NCBI RefSeq assembly: GCF_021343995.1
Contig: NZ_JAJTTE010000014.1
Location: 62,001-126,000 of the forward strand
Reading direction: 5' to 3'
Length of the DNA stretch: 64,000 bases
Source: Pseudonocardia terrae
GTDB lineage: Bacteria; Actinomycetota; Actinomycetes; Mycobacteriales; Pseudonocardiaceae
The position numbers and the translations under genes were made by a program. This document shows positions 11,561 to 20,078 of the stretch, one piece after another. Every line of letters begins with the position of its first letter. The first letter of the stretch is position 1. Under the pieces are notes generated by a model. The model had not been told where the DNA came from. It did no database searches and was given only the letters and a program-made list of their open reading frames with translations.

Positions 11561-13966
11561 TCACACGGTGACGCCCTCGCGCTCCAGGGCGTCGAGCTCG
11601 CCGTCGGACAGGCCGAGGATCTCGGCGAGGACCTCGCGGGTGTGCTGGCCGAGGGCCGGGGCGGCGCCCTGCGGCCCCATCGCGCTGCGCGAGGCGATCC
11701 AGCCGACGGACGGCAGCCGGCGCTCGCCGATCACGGCGTGCACTGTCGCGGGGAAGAAGCCGCGGGCCTCCAGCACGGGGGAGCGGTACACCTCGTCCAC
11801 CCGCGCGACCGCCTCCGCCCCGACCCCCTTGGCCTGCAACGCCTTCGCCGCCTCCGCCGGGATCCGCTGTTCCGTCCACCGGGTCACCAGCGCCTCGAGC
11901 ACGTCCTCGTGCACCCGACGCGAGGCCAGCGTGGCGAAGCGGGGGTCCGTGGCCAGCTCGGGGGAGCCGATGACCACCGCCAGCGCGGCGAACTGGGCGT
12001 CGTCCTCGCAGGCGATCGCGACCCACTCGTCCTCGCCCTGACAGCGGAAGGTGCCGTGCGGGCTGGCGAGCTCGTCCCGGTTCCCGATGACGGGCACCTC
12101 GCCGCCGGTCGCCCCGGCGTAGAGCACCGGCCACGGGAACGCCGCGAGGCAGGCCTCGAACATCGCCGTCTCGACGCGCACGCCCACGCCGGCGGCCCGC
12201 GCCTGGTACAGCGCGGCCACCGTGGCGATCGCCGTGGTGATCCCGGCCATCGGGTCGGGCAGCGACATCACCAGGTCGGTCGGTCCACCCCGGACGTCCC
12301 CGTTGGACGACGCGATCCCGCTCAGCGCGTCGATCAGCGAGCCGTAGGCCGTGCGGTCCCGGTAGGGACCGGACTCGCCGAAGCCCGTCATGGACACGGC
12401 GACGATCCGCGGGTTGATCTCCTTCAGCGTCTCGTACGGCAGGCCCATCCGGGCCAGCGCGCCGGCGCTCATGTTGTCGATCACGACGTCGGCGGTCGCG
12501 ATCAGCCCGCGCAGCAGCTCCATCCCGCGCTCGGTCTTCAGGTTCAGCGCGATGCCACGCTTGCCCTGGTTGTACTGGTTGAAGTAGCCGGACCGGTCGC
12601 GCCCGACGATGCCGTCGGCGTACGGGCCGAGACCGCGGGTGGTCTCCAGCCGGGTCCCGGTCTCCACCCGGATGACGTCCGCGCCGAGGTGGGCCAGCTG
12701 CATCGCGGCGAACGGGCCCGCCCACACCCAGGTCAGGTCGATCACCCGGACGCCGGCGAGCGGGCGCTCGGCGGGGGTGCCGGAGCCGGCCGGGTGCTCC
12801 GTGGCGCCGGACCACAGCGACGACGGGTCGGCCTCGGCGTGGGCCGGCGCGGCGTCGCGCGGCGGGGGGACGGTGCCGTCGACCCGCCAGGGCCGGCCGG
12901 GCACCGGGAGCGTCTCGCCCGCGGTGCCGCCGAGCTCGATCGGCGGGAGGGACCCCCGGACGGCGAGGTGGTCCCACTCGACGATGTCCCGGGCGCCGTG
13001 GATGGGCGCGGCCGCGATGCGGTGGACGCTGGCGAGCTCCAGGAACTCGGCGAGGGTGAACTCCGCGAGGTGCTCGGCGACGAACACGTCGAGGACGTCG
13101 GCGTTCTCGTCGCGGCCCGCGGTCGTCTCGAAGATCTCGAGCGTGCCCCAGTCCGGCGAGCCGAGCATCGCGACCAGGCGGCGGAACTCCTCGTCGCGGG
13201 TGATCTGCATGAGGACCGTGCCGTCGCGGCAGGGGTAGAAGCCCCACGGCCCGACGCTGCGGTGGCCCTGCCGCACCGGCAGCTCGCCGGTGTAGTGGTA
13301 GCGCGACATCGCCGTGGCCAGGACGCTCGCGACCGAGGCCTGCAGCGAGACGTCGAGCCGCTGGCCCAGCCCGCTGCGGCGGCGCTCGAACAGGGCGCCG
13401 AGCAGCGAGAGCACCGCCCCGCACGCCGCGTGCACGCTCGAGAGCTCGCCGCGGTAGCGCAGGGGGAGCGGGTCGGGGCCGCGCAGCGTGGTCGAGTTGA
13501 TCGACAGCAGGCCGCCTGCGGCCAGCGCGACCAGGTCGTTCGTGGGGTGCGGGCCGTCACGGCCGGTGCGGCCGAAGGTCGAGAGGTCGACGACCACCAG
13601 CTCCGGCCGGGCAGCCTCGAGCTCGGCGACGAGGTCGTCGCCGATCCGGTCGGAGCCGTCCCGGGTGGAGCGGATCAGGACGTCCGCGCGGGCGGCGAGC
13701 GCGCGGACCGCGCCGTCGTCGGCGACGACGGAGCGCTTGCCCGCGTGGAAGTAGGCGAACGAGGCGCTGCGCTCGGCGTCGGGAACCGACTTCGCGAACG
13801 GCCCGAGGCTCCGGAACGGGTCGCCCTCGGGGGCCTCCAGCAGCACGACCTCCGCCCCGAGGTCGGCCAGGAGCCGGCCCGCGTAGGCCGCGGCCAGCGT
13901 GTCCCCGGCCTCGAGGACCCGCAGGCCCGCGAGGGGATGGTCGAACGACTGCGAACGTGACGTCAT
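11561..13966 (-). CDS. Double-domain CaiB/BaiF family CoA-transferase
   Basis: About 801 residues, twice the usual 400 for family III CoA-transferases. Domain 1 begins at HPLAGLRVLEAGDTLAAAYAGRLLADLGAEVVLLE and domain 2 at RPLAGVRVIDLTWVWAGPFAAMQLAHLGADVIRVET (residues about 400-440). Each carries the CaiB/BaiF fold, and domain 2 keeps DVVIDNMSAGALARMG and the typical TGFGESGPYRDR block. These enzymes move CoA between carboxylic acids through a glutamyl or aspartyl thioester. The start at 13966 is preferred over the ATG at 13972 because the GGAAGG ribosome binding site is too close to the latter. The gene follows palindromic array A. Substrate unknown; a fused homodimer is the simplest reading. 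Confidence 0.88.
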   Translation of the reverse strand: MTSRSQSFDHPLAGLRVLEAGDTLAAAYAGRLLADLGAEVVLLEAPEGDPFRSLGPFAKSVPDAERSASFAYFHAGKRSVVADDGAVRALAARADVLIRSTRDGSDRIGDDLVAELEAARPELVVVDLSTFGRTGRDGPHPTNDLVALAAGGLLSINSTTLRGPDPLPLRYRGELSSVHAACGAVLSLLGALFERRRSGLGQRLDVSLQASVASVLATAMSRYHYTGELPVRQGHRSVGPWGFYPCRDGTVLMQITRDEEFRRLVAMLGSPDWGTLEIFETTAGRDENADVLDVFVAEHLAEFTLAEFLELASVHRIAAAPIHGARDIVEWDHLAVRGSLPPIELGGTAGETLPVPGRPWRVDGTVPPPRDAAPAHAEADPSSLWSGATEHPAGSGTPAERPLAGVRVIDLTWVWAGPFAAMQLAHLGADVIRVETGTRLETTRGLGPYADGIVGRDRSGYFNQYNQGKRGIALNLKTERGMELLRGLIATADVVIDNMSAGALARMGLPYETLKEINPRIVAVSMTGFGESGPYRDRTAYGSLIDALSGIASSNGDVRGGPTDLVMSLPDPMAGITTAIATVAALYQARAAGVGVRVETAMFEACLAAFPWPVLYAGATGGEVPVIGNRDELASPHGTFRCQGEDEWVAIACEDDAQFAALAVVIGSPELATDPRFATLASRRVHEDVLEALVTRWTEQRIPAEAAKALQAKGVGAEAVARVDEVYRSPVLEARGFFPATVHAVIGERRLPSVGWIASRSAMGPQGAAPALGQHTREVLAEILGLSDGELDALEREGVTV

Positions 13967-14119
13967 CGTCATTTCCTTCCGACGGTGACGCACGCTACAG
14001 GGCGATCGGCGCGAGCGGGAGGGGGTGTCGGGGGTCGGCTCGGGTGGTCCGTGTGCCTGACGGGCGGGACCGTCGACAGGGTGTGCCGCCCGAAGCCGCG
14101 GGTGTGAGGACCGGCCAGA

Positions 14120-14354
14120 GCGGTTGTGCCGCAACGCAACGGGTGTGCGGCCGACGTCGGCGCTCCGGCGCAGTGTGGCTGCAGAACGCACCAGGCGATG
14201 TCAGGCAGCGCGTCTGGATCCACAACGCGATCAGAGCCCGTCCAGAGACGCGTTATGGAGCCATGACGTGTCCAGCCCGCCCCCGAGAACGCGCTATTGA
14301 TCCATAACGCGTTCAGGCGGGCCTCTGGAAGGCGTTGTGGAGCCATAACGCGTC
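14120..14354. repeat. Palindromic repeat array A (40-bp period)
   Basis: Near-palindromes with a TGGnnCCA centre lie at about 14209-14229, 14249-14269, 14289-14312 and 14331-14352, so starts are 40, 40 and 42 bases apart. The best copies read CGTTATGGAGCCATGACG and GGCGTTGTGGAGCCATAACG. Two more degraded copies, near 14171-14190 and 14120-14140, keep the same spacing. The array fills the 420-base gap upstream of the CoA-transferase and downstream of the enoyl-reductase-like gene (both minus strand). The rest of the gap, 13973-14119, shows no gene. Confidence 0.85.
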
Positions 14355-14393
14355 CAGGAGCGCGTGCGGAAGGGCGTCGGGGAGTGCGGGGCG

Positions 14394-15617
14394 CTACTCC
14401 AGGGACGCCTCGTAGGTGTGGCCCGCCTTGCGGAGGCGCTCGATCAGGGCGCGACCCATGGCCGTGGCGGGGGTGAGGGAGCCCGCGCGGTCGGGGAGGT
14501 CGGCGTCGAGGGCCAGGCAGAGGGCGCTCTCGCCCAGCATCACCGCGGTGGCGGCGTAGCCCGGGTCGCCCGACCCCGCGACGCGGGCGGTGACCGTCCG
14601 GCCGTCCACGGTGGTGCCGGTGAGGACGTGCCGGAAGAAGCCCTTGGCGCGGGCCTGCTCGCTCGGGCCGCTGCCCGGCTTCGGCAGCACCCGCTCCAGC
14701 AGTGCGCGGGTGGGCGGGAAGGCCGCGGCACCGACCAACGCCCCCACGCCCCCGGTGATGGCGGCGGAGGTGGCCGCACCGGCGATCCCGCGGCCGGCTG
14801 CCATGCGCTCCTCGTAGCGCAGGCCCCGCCCGTAGGCCCAGTCCTGCAGGGCGTTGCTGCGCCGCACGATCCGGGTGTTGTAGGGCGCCATGACGAACGG
14901 GGCGGTCCACGCGCCGTCGGGCTCCCGGCGGGGCGGGCCGGCGTCGCGCGGCTGGTCGGGTGCCGGCTCGGCGGCCGGGTCGGGGCTCAGCGAGTGCGGC
15001 CGCAGCGCGATCCGTCGCGCCGCCGGGTCACCGGCCACACTCTCGACGTGCCCGAGCAGCGAGGCGAGGGTGCCGCCGCTGAACCCGCCGCGTGCCGTCG
15101 CGACGGCCCGGACCCGGTCCAGGTCGGCGCCCGCGGCCTCCCGCAGCAGCAGGGTGCCGAGGTCGGACGGGATGGAGTCGTAGCCGCACGAGTGGACGAT
15201 CCGCGCGCCCGACCCCCGGGCGACGGCGTCGAACCGGTCGATCGCCTCCCGGACGAACAGCACCTCACCGGTCAGGTCGCAGTAGTGCGTGCCGGCCCGC
15301 GCGCACGCCTCGACCAGCGGCAACCCGTATTTCGTGTACGGGCCCACCGTCGTCGCGACGACGCGCGCCGACCCGGCGAGGGCCGCCAGCGAGGGGGCGT
15401 CGGTCGAGTCCGCGGTGACGAGCGGCCACTCCCGGGCCCGCTCCGGCAGCCCGGCCCGCACCCGCTCCAGCTTCTCCCGCGACCGCCCGGCGAGCGCGAC
15501 CCGCACGCCGTCCGGCGCCGCGCCGGCGAGATACCCGGCCAGCAGCTCCCCGACGAACCCCGTGGCGCCGAAGACGACCAGATCGTGCGCGCGCCCCCTG
15601 CCCGTGTCCGTGCTCAT
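14394..15617 (-). CDS. Saccharopine-dehydrogenase-like NAD(P) reductase (trans-acting enoyl reductase type)
   Basis: 407 residues. The Rossmann motif VVFGATGFVGELLAGYL is at 14-30. VALAGRSREKLERVRAGLP, VVATTVGPYTKYGLPLVEACARAGTHYCDLTGE and HSCGYDSIPSDLG follow, the pattern of the saccharopine_dh-N family that includes mycobacterial trans-acting enoyl reductases (Rv2449c/Rv2953 group). A hydrophobic segment near 285-305 suggests membrane association. These proteins reduce lipid or polyketide intermediates, but no polyketide synthase is nearby, so the substrate is unknown. The ATG at 15617 is the natural start. It is transcribed divergently from zwf. Confidence 0.85.
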   Translation of the reverse strand: MSTDTGRGRAHDLVVFGATGFVGELLAGYLAGAAPDGVRVALAGRSREKLERVRAGLPERAREWPLVTADSTDAPSLAALAGSARVVATTVGPYTKYGLPLVEACARAGTHYCDLTGEVLFVREAIDRFDAVARGSGARIVHSCGYDSIPSDLGTLLLREAAGADLDRVRAVATARGGFSGGTLASLLGHVESVAGDPAARRIALRPHSLSPDPAAEPAPDQPRDAGPPRREPDGAWTAPFVMAPYNTRIVRRSNALQDWAYGRGLRYEERMAAGRGIAGAATSAAITGGVGALVGAAAFPPTRALLERVLPKPGSGPSEQARAKGFFRHVLTGTTVDGRTVTARVAGSGDPGYAATAVMLGESALCLALDADLPDRAGSLTPATAMGRALIERLRKAGHTYEASLE

Positions 15618-15747
15618 GCCCGCATCGTGCCGGGTGGCCGCCCGGGCCGCGCGCGGAACCCGATCACGGACGGGACGGCGGGAGTCCGAGGCGCTAGGGT
15701 CGGCCCCGACGTCGCGTGCCCACCGGTCCGTCTCCGAGGAGCCCCGC

Positions 15748-17244
15748 GTGCCCGAGTCCCGCCCCCAGTCGATCGCCTACCCCGGTCCCGGCTCGCGTCC
15801 CTTCCGTCGCGACCAGGAGCCGTTGAAGCCGCACGTCATCGTGCTGTTCGGCGCCACCGGGGACCTGGCCAAGCGCAAGCTGCTGCCCGGCCTCGCCTAC
15901 CTCTGCGAGTCGTCGCTGGCCCCCGAGGTCCGGATCGTCGGGACGGCGATGGAGGACATGTCCACCGAGCAGTTCCGCGAGCTCGCCCACCACGCGGTGC
16001 AGAACTTCGGGACGCACAAGCTCCAGGACGAGGCGTGGGAAGGCTTCGCCGACAAGCTGACCTACGTGCCGCAGGGCGCCGGGCCCGAGGGCCTCACCGC
16101 CGCGGTGAAGGAGGCGGAGACGAAGCTCGGCGAGGACGTGCACCGGCTGCACTACCTGTCGGTGCCGCCCAAGGCCGCCCAGGCGGTGATCGCGATGCTG
16201 CGCGACGCCGACCTCGTCGGTCGCTCCCGGGTGGTCATGGAGAAGCCCTTCGGGCACGACCTGGCCAGCGCGATCGAGCTCAACGACTACGTGCACCAGG
16301 TCTTCGACGAGTCGCAGATCTTCCGGATCGACCACTTCCTGGGCAAGGAGGCGGCGCAGAACATCCTGGCGTTCCGGTTCGCCAACGGGCTGTTCGAGCC
16401 GATCTGGAACCGCAACTTCATCGACCACGTCCAGATCGACATCCCGGAGACGCTCGGGCTGGACCAGCGCGCCAACTTCTACGAGTCGACGGGCGCGTAC
16501 AAGGACATGGTCGTCACGCACTTGATGCAGGTCATGGCGTTCGTGGCGATGGAGCCGCCGACGGCGCTGGAGCCGCGGGCGATCAGCGAGGAGAAGAACA
16601 AGGTCTTCCGCTCGCTGCTGCCGGTGCACCCGTGGGACGTCGTGCGTGGCCAGTACAGCGGGTACCGGGACGAGGAGGGCGTCGCCCGCGACTCCGACAC
16701 CGAGACCTTCATCGCGCTCAGGGTCGGGCTGGACAACTGGCGCTGGGCGGGCGTGCCGTTCTACCTGCGCACCGGCAAGAAGATGGCCGAGGGCGAGCGG
16801 ATCATCTCGATCGCGTTCAAGGAGGCGCCGCGGACGATGTTCCCGGCCGGCTCCGGGGTCGGCACCCAGGGCCCGGACCACCTGACCTTCGACCTCGCCG
16901 ACTCCTCCAAGGTCTCGCTGTCCTTCTACGGCAAGCGCCCCGGCCCGGGCTTCCGGCTGGAGAAGCTGTCGATGCAGTTCTCCACGCAGGAGACCGAGTC
17001 GGCCGCCGACGTTCTCGAGGCCTACGAGCGCCTGATCCTCGACGCCATGCGGGGCGACCACACCCTGTTCACCACGGCCGAGGGCATCGAGTCGCTGTGG
17101 GAACGGTCGATGCCGCTGCTGGAGGACCCGCCGCCGGCGAAGAACTACCCCGTCGGCTCGTGGGGGCCCAACGCGATCCACCAGCTGATCGCGCCCAACG
17201 CCTGGCGGCTGCCGTTCGAGCGGGCCTGGCGCGAGCGCCGTTAG
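15748..17244 (+). CDS. zwf: Glucose-6-phosphate dehydrogenase
   Basis: 498 residues. Oxidises glucose 6-phosphate to 6-phosphogluconolactone, the entry step of the oxidative pentose phosphate pathway, making NADPH. The nucleotide motif FGATGDLAKRKL lies at 34-45, EKPFGHD at 165-171, and the substrate-binding signature RIDHFLGKE at 193-201. GVPFYLRTGKKM, TQGPDHLTFDL and the C-terminal ending VGSWGPNAIHQLIAPNAWRLPF complete the family. The GTG at 15748 is chosen for its position ahead of the first conserved residues and the GAGGAG sequence upstream. It stands alone, without the usual tal, opcA or pgl neighbours, so it may be a second zwf copy. Its stop overlaps the stop of the convergent gene. 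Confidence 0.95.
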   Translation: MPESRPQSIAYPGPGSRPFRRDQEPLKPHVIVLFGATGDLAKRKLLPGLAYLCESSLAPEVRIVGTAMEDMSTEQFRELAHHAVQNFGTHKLQDEAWEGFADKLTYVPQGAGPEGLTAAVKEAETKLGEDVHRLHYLSVPPKAAQAVIAMLRDADLVGRSRVVMEKPFGHDLASAIELNDYVHQVFDESQIFRIDHFLGKEAAQNILAFRFANGLFEPIWNRNFIDHVQIDIPETLGLDQRANFYESTGAYKDMVVTHLMQVMAFVAMEPPTALEPRAISEEKNKVFRSLLPVHPWDVVRGQYSGYRDEEGVARDSDTETFIALRVGLDNWRWAGVPFYLRTGKKMAEGERIISIAFKEAPRTMFPAGSGVGTQGPDHLTFDLADSSKVSLSFYGKRPGPGFRLEKLSMQFSTQETESAADVLEAYERLILDAMRGDHTLFTTAEGIESLWERSMPLLEDPPPAKNYPVGSWGPNAIHQLIAPNAWRLPFERAWRERR

Positions 17245-17852
17245 CGGTCCCAGAGGGGGTGCGGGTCGCGGCCGGCGAGCATGAGGAACCGGTCGCGCCA
17301 GGACACGTCCGCGGGCACGGGGGTCAGCGGCGCGCCGAACCAGCCGAGCTCGCGCCAGCGCGCGGCCTCCGGCTCGGTGTGCTCCCACAACGCCCGGGCC
17401 AGGACCTCGGTCAGCGGGTTGACCGACCCGCGGTGCACGGAGACCTCGTGGGCGGTGAAGGCGGTGCCGACCGCGCGCCGCCACAGCAGCTCGCCGGCGG
17501 GAAGCCCGTCGTCGCCGGTGGGTCTCGCCGGGTCGGCGACGGCCGCGGCCGCCGCGCAGGCCTTGTCCGAGACCTCGCGGGCCAGCGCGGGCAGGTCCCG
17601 CCGGTGCTCGAGATCCGTGAGGTCCGCGAACTCGGCCGCGCCCTCCGGCGCGCGTCCGGCCAGCAGGTCCGGCAAGGCCGCATTGGCCCGGACATGGTGC
17701 CGGACCAGGGCGTCGAGCGCGGTGGGCCGGGCGGGATCGGGCCCGTCGGGCAGCGGCGGGACGCGGATGCGCCACTGGTCGGGCGCCACCCCGTCGAGCA
17801 CCTGGTTCAGCACCCGCTCGGCCTCGATCAGGCATTCCGCCGCCTGCAGCAT
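17241..17852 (-). CDS. DinB/mycothiol maleylpyruvate isomerase-like (TIGR03086-type) protein
   Basis: 203 residues. The N-terminal helix MLQAAECLIEAERVLNQVLDGVAPDQW, a Pro-rich loop, TALDALVRHHVRANAALPDLLAGRAPEGAAEFADL and the late AFTAHEVSVHRGSVNPL segment match the four-helix DinB/MDMPI fold. The His residues in LVRHHV and FTAHEVSVH would be the metal ligands. Members are mycothiol-dependent thiol transferases or metal-binding proteins of unknown role, common in actinobacteria. The ATG at 17852 fits the start of the first helix; the long extension upstream is antisense to other genes. It is convergent with zwf, the two stop codons overlapping. Confidence 0.65.
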   Translation of the reverse strand: MLQAAECLIEAERVLNQVLDGVAPDQWRIRVPPLPDGPDPARPTALDALVRHHVRANAALPDLLAGRAPEGAAEFADLTDLEHRRDLPALAREVSDKACAAAAAVADPARPTGDDGLPAGELLWRRAVGTAFTAHEVSVHRGSVNPLTEVLARALWEHTEPEAARWRELGWFGAPLTPVPADVSWRDRFLMLAGRDPHPLWDR

Positions 17853-17987
17853 CCGCGCTCCCGTCCACAGCCCTGTCGACGTCCGCCGACGATCACAGCA
17901 CGCCGGCGTCCGCGCACCGGCCGAATGGAGCAAAGTGAGGCACCCGGTCGACAGGTGTACGCGCGGCGCAGCGCGTAGCGTGCGGGC

Positions 17988-18761
17988 GTGGCCGAGGGCG
18001 ACTCCATCGCGCGGCTGGCCGCTCGGCTGCACGCGGCGACGGCGGGCCGCACGATCGTCGCCGGCACCTTCCGGCATCCCCGCCTCGCTCTGGCGGACCT
18101 CACCGGGCAGCGGATCGAGGCCTGGCTGCCGCGCGGCAAGCACCTGCTGATGCGGACCTCGGCCGGCCTGACCCTGCACTCGCACCTGCGGATGAGCGGA
18201 TCCTGGTCGGTGCTGGGGCCGGGGAAGCGACTGCCGCGGTCGGTGGAGGCCCGTGTCCTGCTCCGGCTCGACGACGGCCGCACGCTGGCCGGCGTCGCGC
18301 TGCCCGTCCTCGACCTGGTCCGGACGCGGGACGAGGCGCGCGTCGTCGGGCACCTGGGCCCGGACCTGCTGGCCGACGACTTCGACGCCGACCGCGCCGC
18401 ACGCCGGCTGCGGGCCGAGCCGGACACCGCCGCGGTCGCCGCGCTGCTGGACCAGCGTCGGGTCGCCGGGCTGGGCAACCTGTGGGCCGGTGAGCTGTGC
18501 TTCCTCCACCGCGTCGAGCCGTGGCGGGCGATCGGGACGGTCGACGTCGGCCCGCTGCTCGACGACGCCCGGGCCCGGCTGCGCGAGGCCGTCGCCGGCA
18601 ACCCTCGGCAGGTCACGACCGGCGACCCGCGCCGTCCGCACTGGGTCTACGGCCGCGCCCGCCGGCCCTGCTACCGCTGCGGCACGCCCGTCTCCTTCCG
18701 GCCGGCCGCGCGCCCGCCGCACGGTCGCGAGACGTGGTGGTGCCCCGGCTGCCAGCGGTAG
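17988..18761 (+). CDS. Fpg/Nei-family DNA glycosylase with Ala instead of Pro at position 2
   Basis: 257 residues. After the initiator the protein begins A-E-G-D-S; Fpg/Nei enzymes normally begin P-E-G (or P-E-L), with Pro2 as nucleophile and Glu3 as the acid. An in-frame TAG at 17976-17978 rules out an earlier start, so this is firm. The H2TH motif LLDQRRVAGLGNLWAGE and a C-terminal zinc finger (CYRCGTPV ... WWCPGCQR) are intact. Overall it matches actinobacterial Nei2-type glycosylases that remove oxidised pyrimidines. An Ala amino terminus may still attack the sugar, as Val2 does in human NEIL3, but strand-cleaving activity may be reduced. It follows the divergent DinB-like gene. Confidence 0.88.
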   Translation: MAEGDSIARLAARLHAATAGRTIVAGTFRHPRLALADLTGQRIEAWLPRGKHLLMRTSAGLTLHSHLRMSGSWSVLGPGKRLPRSVEARVLLRLDDGRTLAGVALPVLDLVRTRDEARVVGHLGPDLLADDFDADRAARRLRAEPDTAAVAALLDQRRVAGLGNLWAGELCFLHRVEPWRAIGTVDVGPLLDDARARLREAVAGNPRQVTTGDPRRPHWVYGRARRPCYRCGTPVSFRPAARPPHGRETWWCPGCQR

Positions 18762-18877
18762 GACGATCGCGAATCCGGGTGGTCGCCCGCGCGCCGCGGC
18801 GGCTGCGGAGCGGTACGGTCGTGGGCACACTGGTCGGAGTCGAGAAGCCTGCTCCCACGCCGAGAGGACGAGATCCC

Positions 18878-19345
18878 GTGTGCCCCGCTCCGGAGAGTGC
18901 CGAGCGTGCCGGAACCGGCCCCCTGCCGGACGTGCCGCCCGACCTGCCCGAGGTCGCGGCGTGGTGCGCCGAGGCCGGGGCCTGGGAGCGCCTCGACGAG
19001 CCCGGCGGCGGCATCGAGCTGTACCTGTGCCGTGGGGGCGAGCGCATCCGCGTCCTCGCGGTCCGGGGGGAGATCGACGCCGCGGAGGCCACCGCCTTCC
19101 AGGACGCCGCGATCGACCTGGTCCGCACGGCGAAGGTCCTGGTCGTCGATCTCTCCGGCGTCCGGTTCCTGGCCTCCCGCGGCCTCGCCGCCCTCGTCCG
19201 CGCACAGCGCGCGGCCGATGCCCTCGGGGCCACGCTCGCCGTGGTCACGGGCGGCAGCCGGGTGGTGCTCCGCCCGATGCAGGTGACGGGTGTCGACGGT
19301 CAGCTGCACCTGGTCGCCGCGCTCGAGGACCTCGGGCGCCTCTGA
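18878..19345 (+). CDS. STAS-domain protein (anti-sigma factor antagonist type)
   Basis: 155 residues. The C-terminal 100 residues form a STAS domain: IRVLAVRGEIDAAEATAFQDAAIDL, VLVVDLSGVRFLASRGLAALVRAQ and LVVTGGSRVVLRPMQVTGVDG-like strands. The Ser in FLASRGL occupies the position phosphorylated by an anti-sigma kinase in SpoIIAA/RsbV proteins. The first about 45 residues are Pro/Glu-rich and likely disordered. The GTG at 18878 is preceded by GAGAGGACGAG. It probably signals by partner-switching, but no kinase or sigma-B-type factor is adjacent. The 117-base gap upstream shows nothing notable. Confidence 0.82.
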   Translation: MCPAPESAERAGTGPLPDVPPDLPEVAAWCAEAGAWERLDEPGGGIELYLCRGGERIRVLAVRGEIDAAEATAFQDAAIDLVRTAKVLVVDLSGVRFLASRGLAALVRAQRAADALGATLAVVTGGSRVVLRPMQVTGVDGQLHLVAALEDLGRL

Positions 19346-19349
19346 GAGC

Positions 19350-20078
19350 TCACGCACCCAGCCCGCGCAGCAGATCGGCGAGCCCACCGACCGCCCGGCC
19401 CTCGGTGCGCGCGCTCGTCCGGGCCCGGACGTCGGTGGGGGAGACCACCCGGTACCCGGCCGCCCGCAGCCGGGCGAGCAGCGCGTGCTCCTCGCCGGAC
19501 GGGACGGCCGGGAAGCCGCCGACCTGCCGGAACGCCTCCGCCCGGACCCCGAGGTTGGCCGCGTAGGCGTGCGTGTGCCGGTCGACCGCGATCCCGGCGC
19601 CGACGAGGTCGGAGTAGCGGCACAGGACGTCCGGCGGCAGGGCGTCCGGGTCGTCGAGGTCGACGATCCCGACCACGGCGTCGGCCCCGCGCCGGGCGTG
19701 CCGGAGGTGGTCGGCGACCCAGCTCGGCGGCACGACCGTGTCCGCGTCCGTGCTGAGCAGCCAGGTCCGGCCGGGCAGCCGGGCCAGCAGCCGGGATGCG
19801 CCGAGCGTGCGCAGCTCGCCGATCGTGCGCGCCTCCGTGTTCCGGACGACCGCGGCGTGCGGGGCGGCGACGGCCTCGGTCGCGTCGGTGCACCGGTCCG
19901 CGACCACGCAGATCGCGCCGGGCAGCCCGGACCCGGCCAGCGCCACGCGGACCGAGCGCAGGCAGGCGCCGATCCGTTCGGCCTCGTCCCGGGCGGGGAC
20001 CACGACCGCGACGGCCTCGACGTCCGCCGGGCCCGCCGGCACCGCCGCGTACGGGCCGTTCACGAGCGGGCCGTTCAC
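19350..20078 (-). CDS. Family 2 glycosyltransferase
   Basis: 242 residues. AVAVVVPARDEAERIGACLRSVRVAL opens the GT-A fold, ICVVADRCTDAT carries the nucleotide contact, STDADTVVPPSW provides the DxD-like metal site, and HAYAANLGVRAEAFRQVGGFPAVPSGEEHALLARL is the acceptor/catalytic region with the E-E-H motif. No membrane anchor is seen. The GTG at 20078 overlaps the TGA of the deacetylase/methyltransferase gene (GTGA), so this is the third gene of a coupled operon. Its donor sugar is unknown. Acting with a PIG-L deacetylase, a methyltransferase and an acyl-CoA dehydrogenase homologue it may build a modified sugar or glycolipid. Confidence 0.88.
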   Translation of the reverse strand: MNGPLVNGPYAAVPAGPADVEAVAVVVPARDEAERIGACLRSVRVALAGSGLPGAICVVADRCTDATEAVAAPHAAVVRNTEARTIGELRTLGASRLLARLPGRTWLLSTDADTVVPPSWVADHLRHARRGADAVVGIVDLDDPDALPPDVLCRYSDLVGAGIAVDRHTHAYAANLGVRAEAFRQVGGFPAVPSGEEHALLARLRAAGYRVVSPTDVRARTSARTEGRAVGGLADLLRGLGA

